Positions 1 to 11,085 of a DNA stretch of 64,000 nt are shown here, one piece after another. Origin of the DNA: Niebla homalea (lineage: Eukaryota > Ascomycota > Lecanoromycetes > Lecanorales > Ramalinaceae); the NCBI GenBank assembly GCA_019925105.1, contig JAHGAU010000022.1:310001-374000 (forward strand), written 5' to 3'. Numbering within the stretch: position 1 is the stretch's first letter; each line of letters begins with the position of its first letter. The notes beneath the pieces are model-generated. The model ran no database searches and had not been told where the DNA came from. It saw only the letters and a list, made by a program, of their open reading frames with translations. The translations under genes and the position numbers were made by a program.

Positions 1-491
1 CAGGAAAGATTATTATATACCCGGATTATAATCGTGATTTTTTAAAAGTTAAATTATTTAGAAATAATATTGTTAAGGGTTCTCCGAATTCTATTATAAT
101 ATAAAAATTTCCTAAAATTTATCTCTTTTAAGGTTTAAAAGTCTTATGAATTCTTTATATCGTTCAAATAAAAAGGCTTTATAAGCACGTTTATTAAAAT
201 TTAAATAATAAAGATAAGCTTATTACCAATAACTTTCTTATAGAACCTTTATTAAAGTTAATAGTAATATATATTAATATTACGGAGTTGTAAAGTAAAT
301 TATAAGTTTATACTTTTTATACTTCATTTATTTATATATTGTTATATTTAATCTACATTAGATATCTATAATTAACTTAACTTAACTTAGAAAATCTGTT
401 TTACTATAAAGTTTTTCTATATTTAAAAACATAATTATATAACTTAATTTTTATTAAGTTTATTAGAACGGTCTTCTATTTACTTACTTTT
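1..491. other. A+T-rich spacer left of the gypsy element
   Basis: No gene or repeat boundary is recognisable. The stretch is TpA-rich and in all frames broken by stops. A short pentamer run (AACTT units) sits near 370-390. The base composition matches the RIP-mutated elements to its right, so it may be older decayed repeat sequence. Confidence 0.6.
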
Positions 492-496
492 TAATC

Positions 497-712
497 TATT
501 AGGGTTCAAGGTTGTTAATAGCTTAGGAATAGGCCCGGTAGGGCCTACCCCGGGCCAAGCCCGGGGTTAGTCCGGTACCCAGGAGTGTCACCGACTGGGT
601 ATATTAGGGTCTTCGGCCCCTTCACTCCTATACCTTTATACTTTAATATCTTTAATTATATGTAATATACCCTTTACCTTTTAATTACCTTAAAGGGGCT
701 TATACCTTAATA
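497..712 (+). repeat. 5' LTR of gypsy element
   Basis: 216-bp direct repeat aligning along its whole length with 7437-7651. Differences are nearly all C-to-T or G-to-A, so this copy is the more RIP-mutated of the two. It keeps a GC-rich hairpin at 548-566, CCCCGGGC and GCCCGGGG around a CAA loop, also intact in the 3' LTR. Confidence 0.93.
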
Positions 713-724
713 TTATATTAAAGT
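713..724 (+). other. Probable tRNA primer-binding site of gypsy element
   Basis: TTATATTAAAGT directly abuts the 5' LTR. It matches TGGTATCAGAGC, a primer site common in fungal gypsy elements, at all positions but one once C-to-T and G-to-A changes are allowed. The position is right; the identity is inference because RIP has blurred it. Confidence 0.5.
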
Positions 725-3700
725 TAACTTACTTTTACCCTCGTAAGGAATATCGAGGTAAAATAAAGGTTTTTATTAATAATACTTATTAATAACGGAC
801 GGTAAGCCGATAATTATTAACGGTATTAAACGGACAATAATTACGGTTAAAACGTACGGCGATCAGTATCCGGACGGGCCATAAAAAAACGTTAATAACT
901 AAAACGTAAGGTTACGATAGTTTTAAATAAGTAAATATTGATTCTATTAAGCTATATAAAGAATCGATTTAAAAAGTTAAACCTTAATAAAGCGATTCAA
1001 AGGCTATAAATTTAGTAAACCTTAAAAATATTATAAATTTAATTAAGAATAGGTTTATAAAAGCCTATAAAATCCTTACTTATTACTTATTTTTTTACTC
1101 CTTAAAATTTTTAACTAAAATATTTAATTTTATACTTACTTTATAATATAAAATATTTAATACCTAGAAGAAAAAGTACTTTAAAAAGTATTCTATAATA
1201 TAAAAAAGCAGTATTAAACCCTATTATAATATAAATCTCATTATTTTACCTTAATATATTACCTTTATAATATAGAATCCGTTTAATAAAAGGATTAAGA
1301 AACCCATTTTTTTTTCTTAATCTTTTCTTTTATTTATCTTTATCTTTTTTTTATTTTAATTTATTTTTTATTTACTTTTTGTTTATTAAGATTATAAATA
1401 ATAAACCTTAATAATCCTTTTTATTAAAGGCCTTTATAAAATATAATTTATAAAGTGATTTTTAAGGGGACCTTCATTAATTAATATTATTTGTTAAGGA
1501 TAAGGTTTTTCTTAACTAAGTAAAAAAGATAAGGATTTAAAACATTACTTAATTACCGGAAACCCGGTTTTAAATAATAATTATATGGGATATAAAAATT
1601 ATTTTACCCGTTAACGTTACTATAAATTAAAGGGTACTACTTTAATGGAATTAATTAAACGTAATTTATATTTCATAAAAACTTATACTTATTTTATCTC
1701 TTAATTTATATTATTTAAGAAATTTTAATATTTCTTAAAATAATTAAACCTTTTACGTTAAGAACGTAACGTTAATATATAATATTATAAGGACGTAAAT
1801 AATAAAATATAAGTCTTTTAAATAAAATTAAATAATATTAAGAGGGATTTATAATTAAAGATTAATTAAACTATTTATTTATACTAATAAAATTACGGAG
1901 GTTTTTTTCCTTCAAAAGATTTAAACCGTTTTAAGATATTAAAAATCCGTAACTATAAACTAAAAGGTTAAAATATAATCTTTATTATTAAGCTTAAAAA
2001 TTTCCGACGGAATAATTTAATCTTTTTACTTTATTAATTTACGGTCTTTTTTATTTTTTATAAGAATCTTAAGTTAATTAAAATTAAAAATCTTAAACCC
2101 TTTATAGGGAAAAAGTATAATTAATACCGTTTCTTTAAACGCCGTATTATTATTAAGTTCGGATAAATAAAAATTAATATTTAATTACATAAACTTAAGT
2201 TAATTATATTTTAATTTTATTAAACTTTAAAATCCTTGAATAATTAAAAATAAAGTATAATAATTACGCTTTATTAAACTTCTAAATTTTTAAGGAATTC
2301 TAGATTTTTCTAAACTGAATTTTTAAAAATATTAATTTAAAAAAAGATTCAAATAATAATTTTTAAGCTTTAAGAATATTAATTAAAAATAAAATTTTAA
2401 TATTTTATTTTAACTTTACTTATTTAATTAAGGTCTTTCAATACGTAAATTTTAAGAGGAACCTGAAAATTATAATTTATAAATTAATTATCCGACTTTT
2501 TCACCAGTTTTATGAGAATCTTCTTTAAGGAAATTATAATTTAAATAGTTTAAATAAAACCTAACTATACTTTAAAAGGATAAACCGTTTTTAACGTTCA
2601 GAATATTATCGTTAATAAAAAACCTTTAAGCCGAATAGGATTTTTATTAAGGAAATTATAAGAACCCGTATTACTTCCTTTAAACCTTTTAACGGAATAA
2701 AAAGTTTTAGAAAATCTATGTTCCGATAAATTATTTTTATTATTATAAAGTTAATTCCCTTTCCGGACGTTAAATATTTTATTTATTAAGGGAATTATTT
2801 CCAAGTTAATTACCTTAATTATTAACGTAATTAAAATAATACTTAAGAACGTTCCGTTTAAATTTATTATATTACCTTTAACTTAAATAAAGAATTTACT
2901 TACAATTAAGATAGCCGGATTTCTTATACTTTTAAAGATATTTTATTTAATAATTCGGACGGATTATTAATAAAAATTTAAATTCTATAAAAATTAGTAT
3001 AAAGGATAAAAACGTATATTACTTTTGGATTTTAACGATCGGGTATATTAATAATATTAAAAACCTTTTTAACGTTTAAAATAATAAACCTTAGATTATT
3101 AACGGGTTTACGAGTTAGAAAGATTAATACTTTCGTTTATTTTTCTTAATTAATTTAAGCGTTACCGGTTATTATTTTATTAATAAATAAATTGTCTTAT
3201 AAATTTATATAATATTTTAAATTTCTCCTTTAACTTTATTTTAACTTAAGTTTATTTAAGATTATAAAGGTGAATATTTACGGCTTATTACTTATATAAT
3301 TTATCCCTGGATAATTATAAAAGGTTATTCGGAAAATTAATCCTTTATATTTATTATGCGGCTTAAGATATATAATACGATCCTTAATAAACTTTAAATA
3401 AAATAATATTATATATTTATTTACCTTATAATTAATAAGATATTCTTTATATTAAATTAATATAATGATAAAAAGGTTAATTATTAAAACGTAAAGCTTA
3501 TTTTAAAGTTCTTTTAAATTATAATTTTAACTTATTAAGCCTTAAACGTACTTTTAAAAAATAAGAAGTTAAAATTATTTAAATTTTTATAAAAGGAATA
3601 AAAATTACTTTTTAAGCCCTAAGAAAAGAAAAAGAGAATATAAAGTAATTTCCTTTCTTTGAAGTTTATTTTTAAAAAGGGCTTTTTTTAATTAAAGTTA

Positions 3701-3940
3701 TTAACGTAACGGCTTTTTATATTATTATAGAGACTTAAAAGGAAGAACAGATTAAAACCTTTTATATTTCTATAACGGACTTAAATAATTACTTAAATTT
3801 CCTTAATAATACCCCGATTAATATCTTAATTATACTAACTTAAGAAGATAACTTTACGGAGGAAATAATCCTTAAAAATAAAATTATAATTAGCCTCCCG
3901 GCTAAATATTATAATTTTAAGGATATCTTTAATTATATAA
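725..3940 (+). pseudogene. Decayed gag/protease region of gypsy element
   Basis: By position this stretch should hold gag and the protease. It has no open frame of useful length and I could not identify a zinc knuckle or the protease D-S/T-G motif with confidence. Sequence is dominated by TTAA/TAAT words typical of RIP. The assignment rests on its place between the primer site and the reverse transcriptase. Confidence 0.5.
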
Positions 3941-3949
3941 CGGTAAATA

Positions 3950-4720
3950 AATTATCCTTATATTAAGATTATAATTATAAAATTAATTTAAGCTCGGAAA
4001 GGACTTTATTCCGGAGTTATATTTATCCGCTCTTAAGTTATAAACTTTGAAAATTAAAGGAATATATTATAAAAACTTAAAAAAAGGATTTATTAAGCTT
4101 AATAAAGTTTTTTATAAATCTTTTATCATTTTTATCTTTAAGTTTAACGGCGACTTATAATTATACGTAAATTACCATAATATTAACGCTATTATTAAGA
4201 AAAACCGATATTTTATTCCTTCAATTAAGGAAACATTATCCCGAATTACCGGTTATAAGTAAATTATCCGTTTAAATATTATCATAGCTTTTATTAAGCT
4301 CTATATATACTTGAAAAAAAAAGACTTTACGAGATTCATTATTTCGTTAAACGCCTTTAAGTATAAAGTCATATTTTTTAACTTTATTAATAACCCTATT
4401 TATATTAATAATATATAAATAAAATCCTATTTAATTACTTAAACGTTTTTATTTAAATTTACTTAAATAAAATTATTAAAAAGAATATACCTATTATATA
4501 TACTTAATATTAAAGCGTTTATATAATATTAATTTATAAGTAAATATCCGGAAGTATAGATTTAAAGTATAATAAACTAAGTTTTTAAATTTTATTTTTA
4601 TTATTAACAGGCTAAAAATAGATCCCGATAAAGTAAATAAAATTAAAGATTAACCGGTCTCCGTTAATTTTAAGGCTTTTTAAGGATTCATTGGTTTTTA
4701 TAATTTTTATTAAAGATTTA
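3950..4720 (+). pseudogene. Gypsy reverse transcriptase, RIP-inactivated
   Basis: Reads as a gypsy RT with in-frame stops. Near 4080 is KLKKGFIKLNK, matching the family's NLKKGFIRPS. Near 4150-4205 is LYVNYHNINAIIKKNRYFI, matching LCVDYRGLNAITIKNRYPL. Near 4350-4395 is NAFKYKVIFFNFINNP, matching the GxFEYxVMPFGLTNAP block. The YLDD catalytic motif should lie at 4460-4471, where the sequence reads Y-L-N-K, so at least one catalytic aspartate is gone. Stops fall at Gln/Trp positions. The family enzyme copies element RNA into DNA; this copy is dead. Confidence 0.9.
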
Positions 4721-4779
4721 TCTTTTAATTTTTTAAAATAATAAAGCTTTTCTTAAAACTTATTAAAAAAGAAACCTTA

Positions 4780-5120
4780 TTTATATAGTCCCCGGATTAT
4801 TAAAAAACCTATATTATACTTAAGGAAGCCCTTATTATGGCCCCCGTATTAACTTATTATAATCTTAATAAAATAACGATTTTTAAAATAAACTGTTTAA
4901 ATTATATTTTTAACGGTATTTTTTTAATATAATAAGGCCGGAGAATTATACTTAGTAACTCATTATTTTAAGAATATATTATTGGCTAAATATAATTATA
5001 ATATTTATAATGAAAAGTTCTTCGTTATTATCCGGTATTTAAAGAATTAACGGCTTAAATTAAAAATAATAGAGAAACCTTTCCGGATTTTTAATAATAA
5101 TTAAGTTTTAAAGTATTTTA
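4780..5120 (+). pseudogene. Gypsy RNase H, RIP-inactivated
   Basis: Follows the RT directly. From 4994 the frame reads NYNIYNEKFFVIIRYLKN, which matches the conserved NYEIYDKELLAIVRCLKEW of gypsy RNase H, with Asp/Glu changed to Asn as RIP would do. Upstream, the stretch equivalent to the ETDASDYAIGAVLSQ block is recognisable only in outline. Degrades the RNA strand of the hybrid in living elements. Confidence 0.82.
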
Positions 5121-5379
5121 TTAAAAGTTAAAAATTTATTAAACCTTAAGTTGAATATTTAAATATCCTTTTTGAGTTTAATTTTAAAATTATTTACCGC
5201 CCGGGTAAATAAAATAATAAGGTTAATACCTTTATTTAAACACTTAATTATTAATTATAAGGCGATAACAATGATAAGGTTAAAGATTAATTTTAAACCG
5301 TCCTACTTTTTAAACGCCTTAAAGTCTTAGCCTTAAATAAAAGGGAAAAGGCATTAATATTAATTTATTTAATACTTAA

Positions 5380-6620
5380 AAAATTCGGGTTTTATAAATA
5401 AGTCCGTGAAGTTAACCGTATTAATAAGGGCTTAACGGAGTTTAATAAAGTAATTGTAAAGGACAGATTATTTAATTTTAAAGGTATATTTTTAATCCAT
5501 ATTAAGGTTTAGTTTACTATCCTTATTAATAAAGGTAAATTATAAGTATTAATATTACTTCTTATGGATATCTTAAAATATATTTATAATAAATTAATTA
5601 ATAATTACCTTGGCCGGGATTATATAATTAAATTTACCTCCCAATATTTCTTTTAATTTACTTTATAAAATAATATTAACCGTTATATCTTAAATTGCGA
5701 TACTTACTTTCGGTTTAAGGTTTTACGATAAAAACCCGTAAAATTATTTTATTAACTAAAAATCCCAGACTAAAAATAAATTAATTTCTTAAATAATTTT
5801 ATTATTAAATTATTTAAGTATAAGGGTATAAACGTTATCCTTACCGTAATTTTTATATTATTTAAAGGCCGATATTATATCCCTTATTATATTAAAGAAG
5901 AAAAGATTTCCGTTAAGTAGATAACTTAGCTTTTTATTAAAGAAGTATTTAAGTATTATAGCCTTCCGGATAATAGGATTTTAAATTATAGTTTTTAATT
6001 TATTAATAAAATATAACGCTTTTTACTATATTAACTTAAAATTGACTTTTAGACCTTAATTCCTTCTTATGTTAAAAATAATAATTAAATTAAAAGACTA
6101 AATTAAAAAATAAAATAAAGACTCCGGATTTACGTAAATTACTTATAAAATAATTAAGTATAATAATTATTAATAATAGAATTTATAGATAATAATAACT
6201 TAAATCGATTAATTAAAAGAAATTTTTTTATTTTAATAAAGGCTTTTATTTAAGGATATTATTTAAATTTAATAATATTAAATACGTTATTGTTTATAAA
6301 TAACTTTCAGTTATAAATGCTACCGATATTAATAAAATTATATAAGAAATTCTTAATACGGCCCGCTTTAATCTTAATAAAGGTTACGATAAAACGTTTA
6401 AATATATTAATCGTTAACGTAAAAACACAAAGTTTAAAATTAATAATAAAATTTATATAAACGTTAAATAATTCATAATTAATTAACTTAATAAAAAGTT
6501 TAATTATAAACGTTTAAATCCTTATATTATCCTTAAATAATGTTATTCCTTTTATAAATCAACGTCTTAAATATTTTCCGGGTTTATTTTATTTTTTATA
6601 TAAATAACTTAATAACTTAA
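5380..6620 (+). pseudogene. Gypsy integrase, RIP-inactivated
   Basis: Zinc-binding HHCC part: the GHLGRDRT-like block (NNYLGRDYIIKF) near 5600 and NCDTYFRFK at 5693-5718, equal to the family's SCDTCQRSK with one Cys lost to Tyr. Catalytic core: KYKGINVILTVIF near 5820-5860 and SLPDNRILNYSF*F from 5963, equal to GLPDSIVSDRGxQF, where the second catalytic Asp reads Asn. The LRIYVNY block near 6120 matches the end of the core. Numerous stops; inactive. Confidence 0.9.
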
Positions 6621-6699
6621 CCCGTATCCCGGTTAAAGAGAAATTATTTTTATTAAGATAAATTAATTTACCTTTTAAACCCGTTATTGTAAATGAAAA

Positions 6700-6910
6700 A
6701 GGTATTAATAAATAAAAGTTTAAAGAAATTATTAACTTTTAGTATACCGGTTAAAAATAAAGGCTATAATATAATGTTAAATAAATAAATTTACCCCCGG
6801 ATAATACTTAATATTATACCGATATAAAAGAATTCCTTTATATTTAAGGATTAATTAAAACTTTTTATAAAAAGTACCCGGATAGGCCCGGATTATAACC
6901 CGGAGATTTA
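6700..6910 (+). pseudogene. Chromodomain at the end of gypsy integrase
   Basis: After the integrase the frame reads K*KFKEIINF*, then YNVK*INLPPDNT*YY and FYKKYPDRPG. With stops taken as former Trp/Gln this resembles a chromodomain: WxVEEILD, YxVKW, a W-x-P-like stretch, then a Phe-containing tail. Chromodomains on integrases bind methylated histone H3 and steer insertion into heterochromatin (established for chromoviruses). The identification is by eye on a decayed frame. Confidence 0.6.
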
Positions 6911-7179
6911 ATTAATATTATTATATTTTAAGTAGTTTTAAAGGGTTATCCTGAACTTAAATAATAATCTTTACGGGTATAAAACTCGATATTATAGGCT
7001 ATATATTACGTCCTTATTAAGTATAAGGGCCCTTTAAGACGGCCTTATAGCTCCTTAAAATTATTAAAGCGATTATTATTAATATTACTTATTTATATAG
7101 ATTATACGTTTTTTTATTGGTATAAATTTAATATATAAGGTAAAGGCTGAAAAAATACTTTAAAAGGGGGGTAAATCGT

Positions 7180-7436
7180 AAAAAACGATATTTACCCCGG
7201 AACCCCCCGGATGAAATCGTATTTTAGCGCTTATTATAAGGGTTACCGCCACGATCCTACCCCTATATGCTTACACCAGTTACCCGGCCACCGCCACGAT
7301 ATTACCCCTGTAATTCTTATATTATTTACCCGGCCAATCAGTAACGGGTAAAAGGGGTGATTTTAAGCTCAAAATTTTTTTTTCCTTCTCAGCATGCTTA
7401 TAGGCTCGAAAACAAGCCTTTCCCGGGGGGGGGTAA
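7180..7436 (+). other. Unmutated 3' untranslated segment with polypurine tract
   Basis: Between pol and the 3' LTR the DNA suddenly keeps CpA and is GC-richer. Two near-identical copies of ACCGCCACGAT plus TACCCCT lie at about 7244-7263 and 7289-7308. A run of nine G at 7425-7433 three bases before the LTR is the likely polypurine tract for plus-strand priming. Confidence 0.65.
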
Positions 7437-7651
7437 TATTAGGGTTTAAGGTTATTAATAGCTTAGGAGTAGGCCTTACCGGGCCTACCCCGGGCCAAGC
7501 CCGGGGTTAGCCCGGCACAAGGAGTGTCACCGACTGGGTATATCAGGGCCTTCGGCCCCTTTACTCCTATACCTCTGTACTTTAGTATCTTTAATTATAC
7601 GCAATACACCCTTTGCCTTTCAACCACCCCAGAGGGGCTTGCACTCTAACA
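7437..7651 (+). repeat. 3' LTR of gypsy element
   Basis: 215 bp ending CTCTAACA, followed by the TAATC target duplication. Much less RIP-mutated than the 5' LTR: it still has CACCCTTTGCC and CAACCACCCC where the left copy has T for C. The CCCCGGGC hairpin recurs at 7488-7506. Confidence 0.93.
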
Positions 7652-7656
7652 TAATC

Positions 7657-8026
7657 GATAAAACTGTAAAATAACTTAATATAATTTTCTTATAAGCTAT
7701 ATTATATTTTAAGATTGTTAATGAATAAAGTACTTGAAGTATAATAAAAAAGTATATAGTTTAATGATTTTTCCGTTATATACGATAGTGTAATAGCTAA
7801 TAGATATAACGTATTATAATACCTTTCTAATTACTTTTAAACAATATTTTAATGAATTTATAAAGAATTTAAATAACTTAAATCGTAAATATCTAATATC
7901 CGTTCAAGTTATAACGGTTATAAAGTTAATAAAATTATTAATATATTAATATATATATATTCTTAAGGTAAAGCTTACTTAATGTTTTAATAAATGTTTT
8001 AATATTCCGTGAAAATAGTTTCAAGG
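7657..8026. other. A+T-rich spacer between gypsy element and LINE nest 1
   Basis: Nothing recognisable: no open frame, inverted repeat or RNA gene. It ends at the 13-bp target duplication of LINE copy B (8027-8039). Confidence 0.6.
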
Positions 8027-8179
8027 TATAACTTATTATTGATTAATTGATTGATTTATATTACGGATCTAGTTAAGCTAATTCCGGCGTTCCTTAATAC
8101 GCGGCCTTTTAACCTTGTTAATAACCGCAAAAACCTGATACTTATGACGTTAAGGTAAAAACCGGTATTTACCAGGCTT

Positions 8180-11079
8180 TTACCCTTTATCCCTCAAGGT
8201 AAAGGATATTAACGGCGGTTTAAAAAGTAATAATCTATTTATATACTTCCTATATTCTAATTCACCTAAAAAAATCCATAATATTACGATTATATCTTTA
8301 TAAAGGCTACTTTTAAGCTTATTATTCTTCCGTTTCTTTATATATTTCCTTATATAATACCTTTAAATATCCTTATTAATATTTATATATTTAATATATA
8401 CTTTTTTTATATTATTATCGCTATTAACTTTTTTAAGGACTTTTAATAAGCGTTTATTATTATATTTTTATAATTATAAAAATTTTTTTCCGGTTTATAT
8501 AATTAATATAATTAATTTCCGCTTCTTTTTTTTCTTCTTTAATTAATAATAAGCCTTTTCCGTAAAATCTTCGGTAACCTTATTTATCTTTATAATAAAA
8601 TTAAATTATAATAATAATCAAGTAAATATTATAAACTTAACGGTTATTTAAATATTTTGCTTTATAAATAATATTTAACGGTAATTATAAGTATTAACTT
8701 TTATTATAAGTTTTAACTTAATTTCTATAAATAAGGAATAAAAAATAAAGACGTATATAATGTTTTACTTTCTTTATTTATACTTTCAATTAATATTAAT
8801 CCCATTTCCGGCGTATATAATAAATAGGAAATAAATTAAATTATTCTAATCTATTTAAAGCTAAATTATTAATACGTTATCGCTTTTTTTATAAGCTGAT
8901 AATAATAAAGGTATTTATTAATAATTATTTTATTATTTAAAGTTAAATATTAATATCCTTAAGGTATAAAATCCCTATATTTTTATTAACGTATAGTTTA
9001 TTTCGTTATAACTTATTAGGCAATTATTATAGATTTTATTCTTTAGATCCTTTTAATTTTAATTTTCTTTAAGCTTAATAAAAGTTTATATACGCTTAAA
9101 TTAACTTTCAAAATACCGGTAAAATCGACTTTTTCTTAACTTATTTTTACTTTACTTTAATAAAAGGGGGATAGGGACTTTCGCTTTACACTTTTTAACC
9201 CGGGGTCTCTTAAGATTTTGGCGGATCCTTTTGTTTTTTACCGTTATAGCCGGGTATATATATTTTTAAGCCTTACTTAAGCAATTATTTAATTAAGTAA
9301 AACTTCAATTAATAATATAAAGACTTCGGACTTTAATATCGTAATAAACATCGCCTTATAAATATTATTAATTATGTTTAAATATTAATTTTAGACTTTC
9401 TATAATATCTAAATAAACTCTTTGTTATATCCTGGGGTACCCTTAAGTATATATTAAATAACCGTAACGTATATTATAGCCGGCTTTATTACTACTTAAT
9501 AAACGGTCCGGGCCTTTTATAAAGTAACTTTTTATATTGATATAACGAGGTAAATAAAGGCTTTTTTTTTAAAAGTTATCTTTTTTAAACTTTTTTTATA
9601 TAGTTTCTTTAATTGAGCTTCTTATTTACTTAAAAGTTAAGGACCCAAATATTAATATCCGGTTTTACCGTAACCCTATTTAAGTTTATTATAATTATTA
9701 TATTTTATAGTTTTAGACTTTTAATTATATAAATAAGTTCGTACTTATATAATATAAATTAAGCTCCGTAGGTTTTTATTTACCGGAAATAGACTTTATA
9801 AGCTTTCTTTAGCTTTAAACAATTTATATATATAAAAGTATTATATATTAAGAAATAAACGTTATTAATAAAGTTTCCAATTTAGATTTTCTGTTTTAAC
9901 TTAATTAATTCTTCGATTAACGGACCCTTAAAGAATAAAAATAATATAAAAAAAACAATCCCTAAAGAATCCCGGTTATAACAGACTTTATCGGGCTTAT
10001 TTTTTATTTTAAGTTAATTAATATAACTTAATCACTTAAAAAGCTTTTTATTTATTTTATTAAAAAAAGTAATATTCCTTTTTTCCTTAAATTATATAAT
10101 AACCTTTAATAATTTACCTTATTAAAGGCTCTTATAATATTAAAAGGAAGGAGACTTATAATGTACTTCTTTCCGTAACTTTATACCGTATATACGCCGT
10201 TAATTAGTCTTTTAAAAGCTATTTCCGTTAACCGATTTCTCCTTGCTTTTATTTATTAATTAAGGAAAAACCCGTAACTCTCTATATAATTATTAAGGTT
10301 CTTTATTATTACCGTCTTTAAGGCTTTCCTTAATGTATAAAGAAATACGATCGGCCTATAAGACTTTACCTTAAAATAATTTAATTTCATTAACTTCTTA
10401 AGGATAATCGTCTTCGTTTCCTTAAATTTACGTAAGTAATAATTAACGTTAAAATATACTTAAAATAAATAAATAAAGATATTCTTAAACGGTAAAATTA
10501 CTATTAATAAAAATTTATTAAGGATTCTATTTAACCTTAAGGCTTTATCCTTCTTTAATTTATTAGTTACTTTAATTATTATATTTTATATTATTACCTT
10601 ATTTATTAATATAGGGTTAAGGTATATAATACCTTTAATATCGCTTAAGTTAACTTTTAACGGGGGTAAAAAAAAAACGTTTTTTTTAAGGACTTTAATT
10701 TTATCGTTAAAGGTATTAATTATCGTACCGTTTTATCTCTTAAAGGATAAAAACTTAAAGATAAGCTTTAATTTCTTACTTTATTCTTTACTATACTTTA
10801 TTAGCTTTTAAATATTACGGGATAAAACGGTTAAGTTATATATTATTAACCGGAAATATATTTATTTGGCTTTTTTATTGGTTTTTTCTTTTATTTCTTA
10901 AGCTTTTTTTAATTATATAAATATCTTTTTATTCTTATATTAAGTAATTTATTTAACTAGTTTTTTCGCCTTTATAATTATAATTATATATTCCTTATTT
11001 TAATAAGTTTTAACTCTTTAAAAAGGCTTTATTATTAAAATTATTTTTTAATTATTTTATTTAATATATTTATTATTCG
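8180..11079 (-). pseudogene. LINE copy B ORF2, reverse transcriptase part
   Basis: The C-terminal two thirds of ORF2, ending at the TAA at 8180-8182, homologous along its length to copy A. The RT block matching LKKDKAPGPDGIPN of Tad1-type LINEs lies near 10510-10590. The catalytic FxDD reads F-I-N-N-V-Y near 9853-9870, so both aspartates are lost by G-to-A change. The rest of ORF2 continues beyond the copy A insertion at about 16890-17800. Confidence 0.85.
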
Positions 11080-11085
11080 GTGGAG

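Larger units (their letters stand above)
497..7651 (+). mobile_element. Dead Ty3/gypsy chromovirus LTR retrotransposon
   Basis: A full-length LTR element: two direct LTRs (497-712 and 7437-7651) enclose a 6.7-kb interior. The 5-bp target duplication TAATC is perfect at 492-496 and 7652-7656. LTR ends are TGTTAG...CTAACA, with the outer bases turned to TA...TA in the left copy. Pol domains follow the gypsy order (RT, RNase H, integrase) and end in a chromodomain, so it is a chromovirus (established family knowledge). Every domain is riddled with TAA/TAG where relatives have Gln or Trp codons, as expected from RIP. It cannot encode working protein. Confidence 0.95.

Noticed and set aside
8040..11079. 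Treating the LINE pieces at 8040-11079, 16890-18112 and 31236-32662 as separate truncated elements
   Set aside because: They join into one full-length copy once insertions with target duplications are removed, and outer duplications match.
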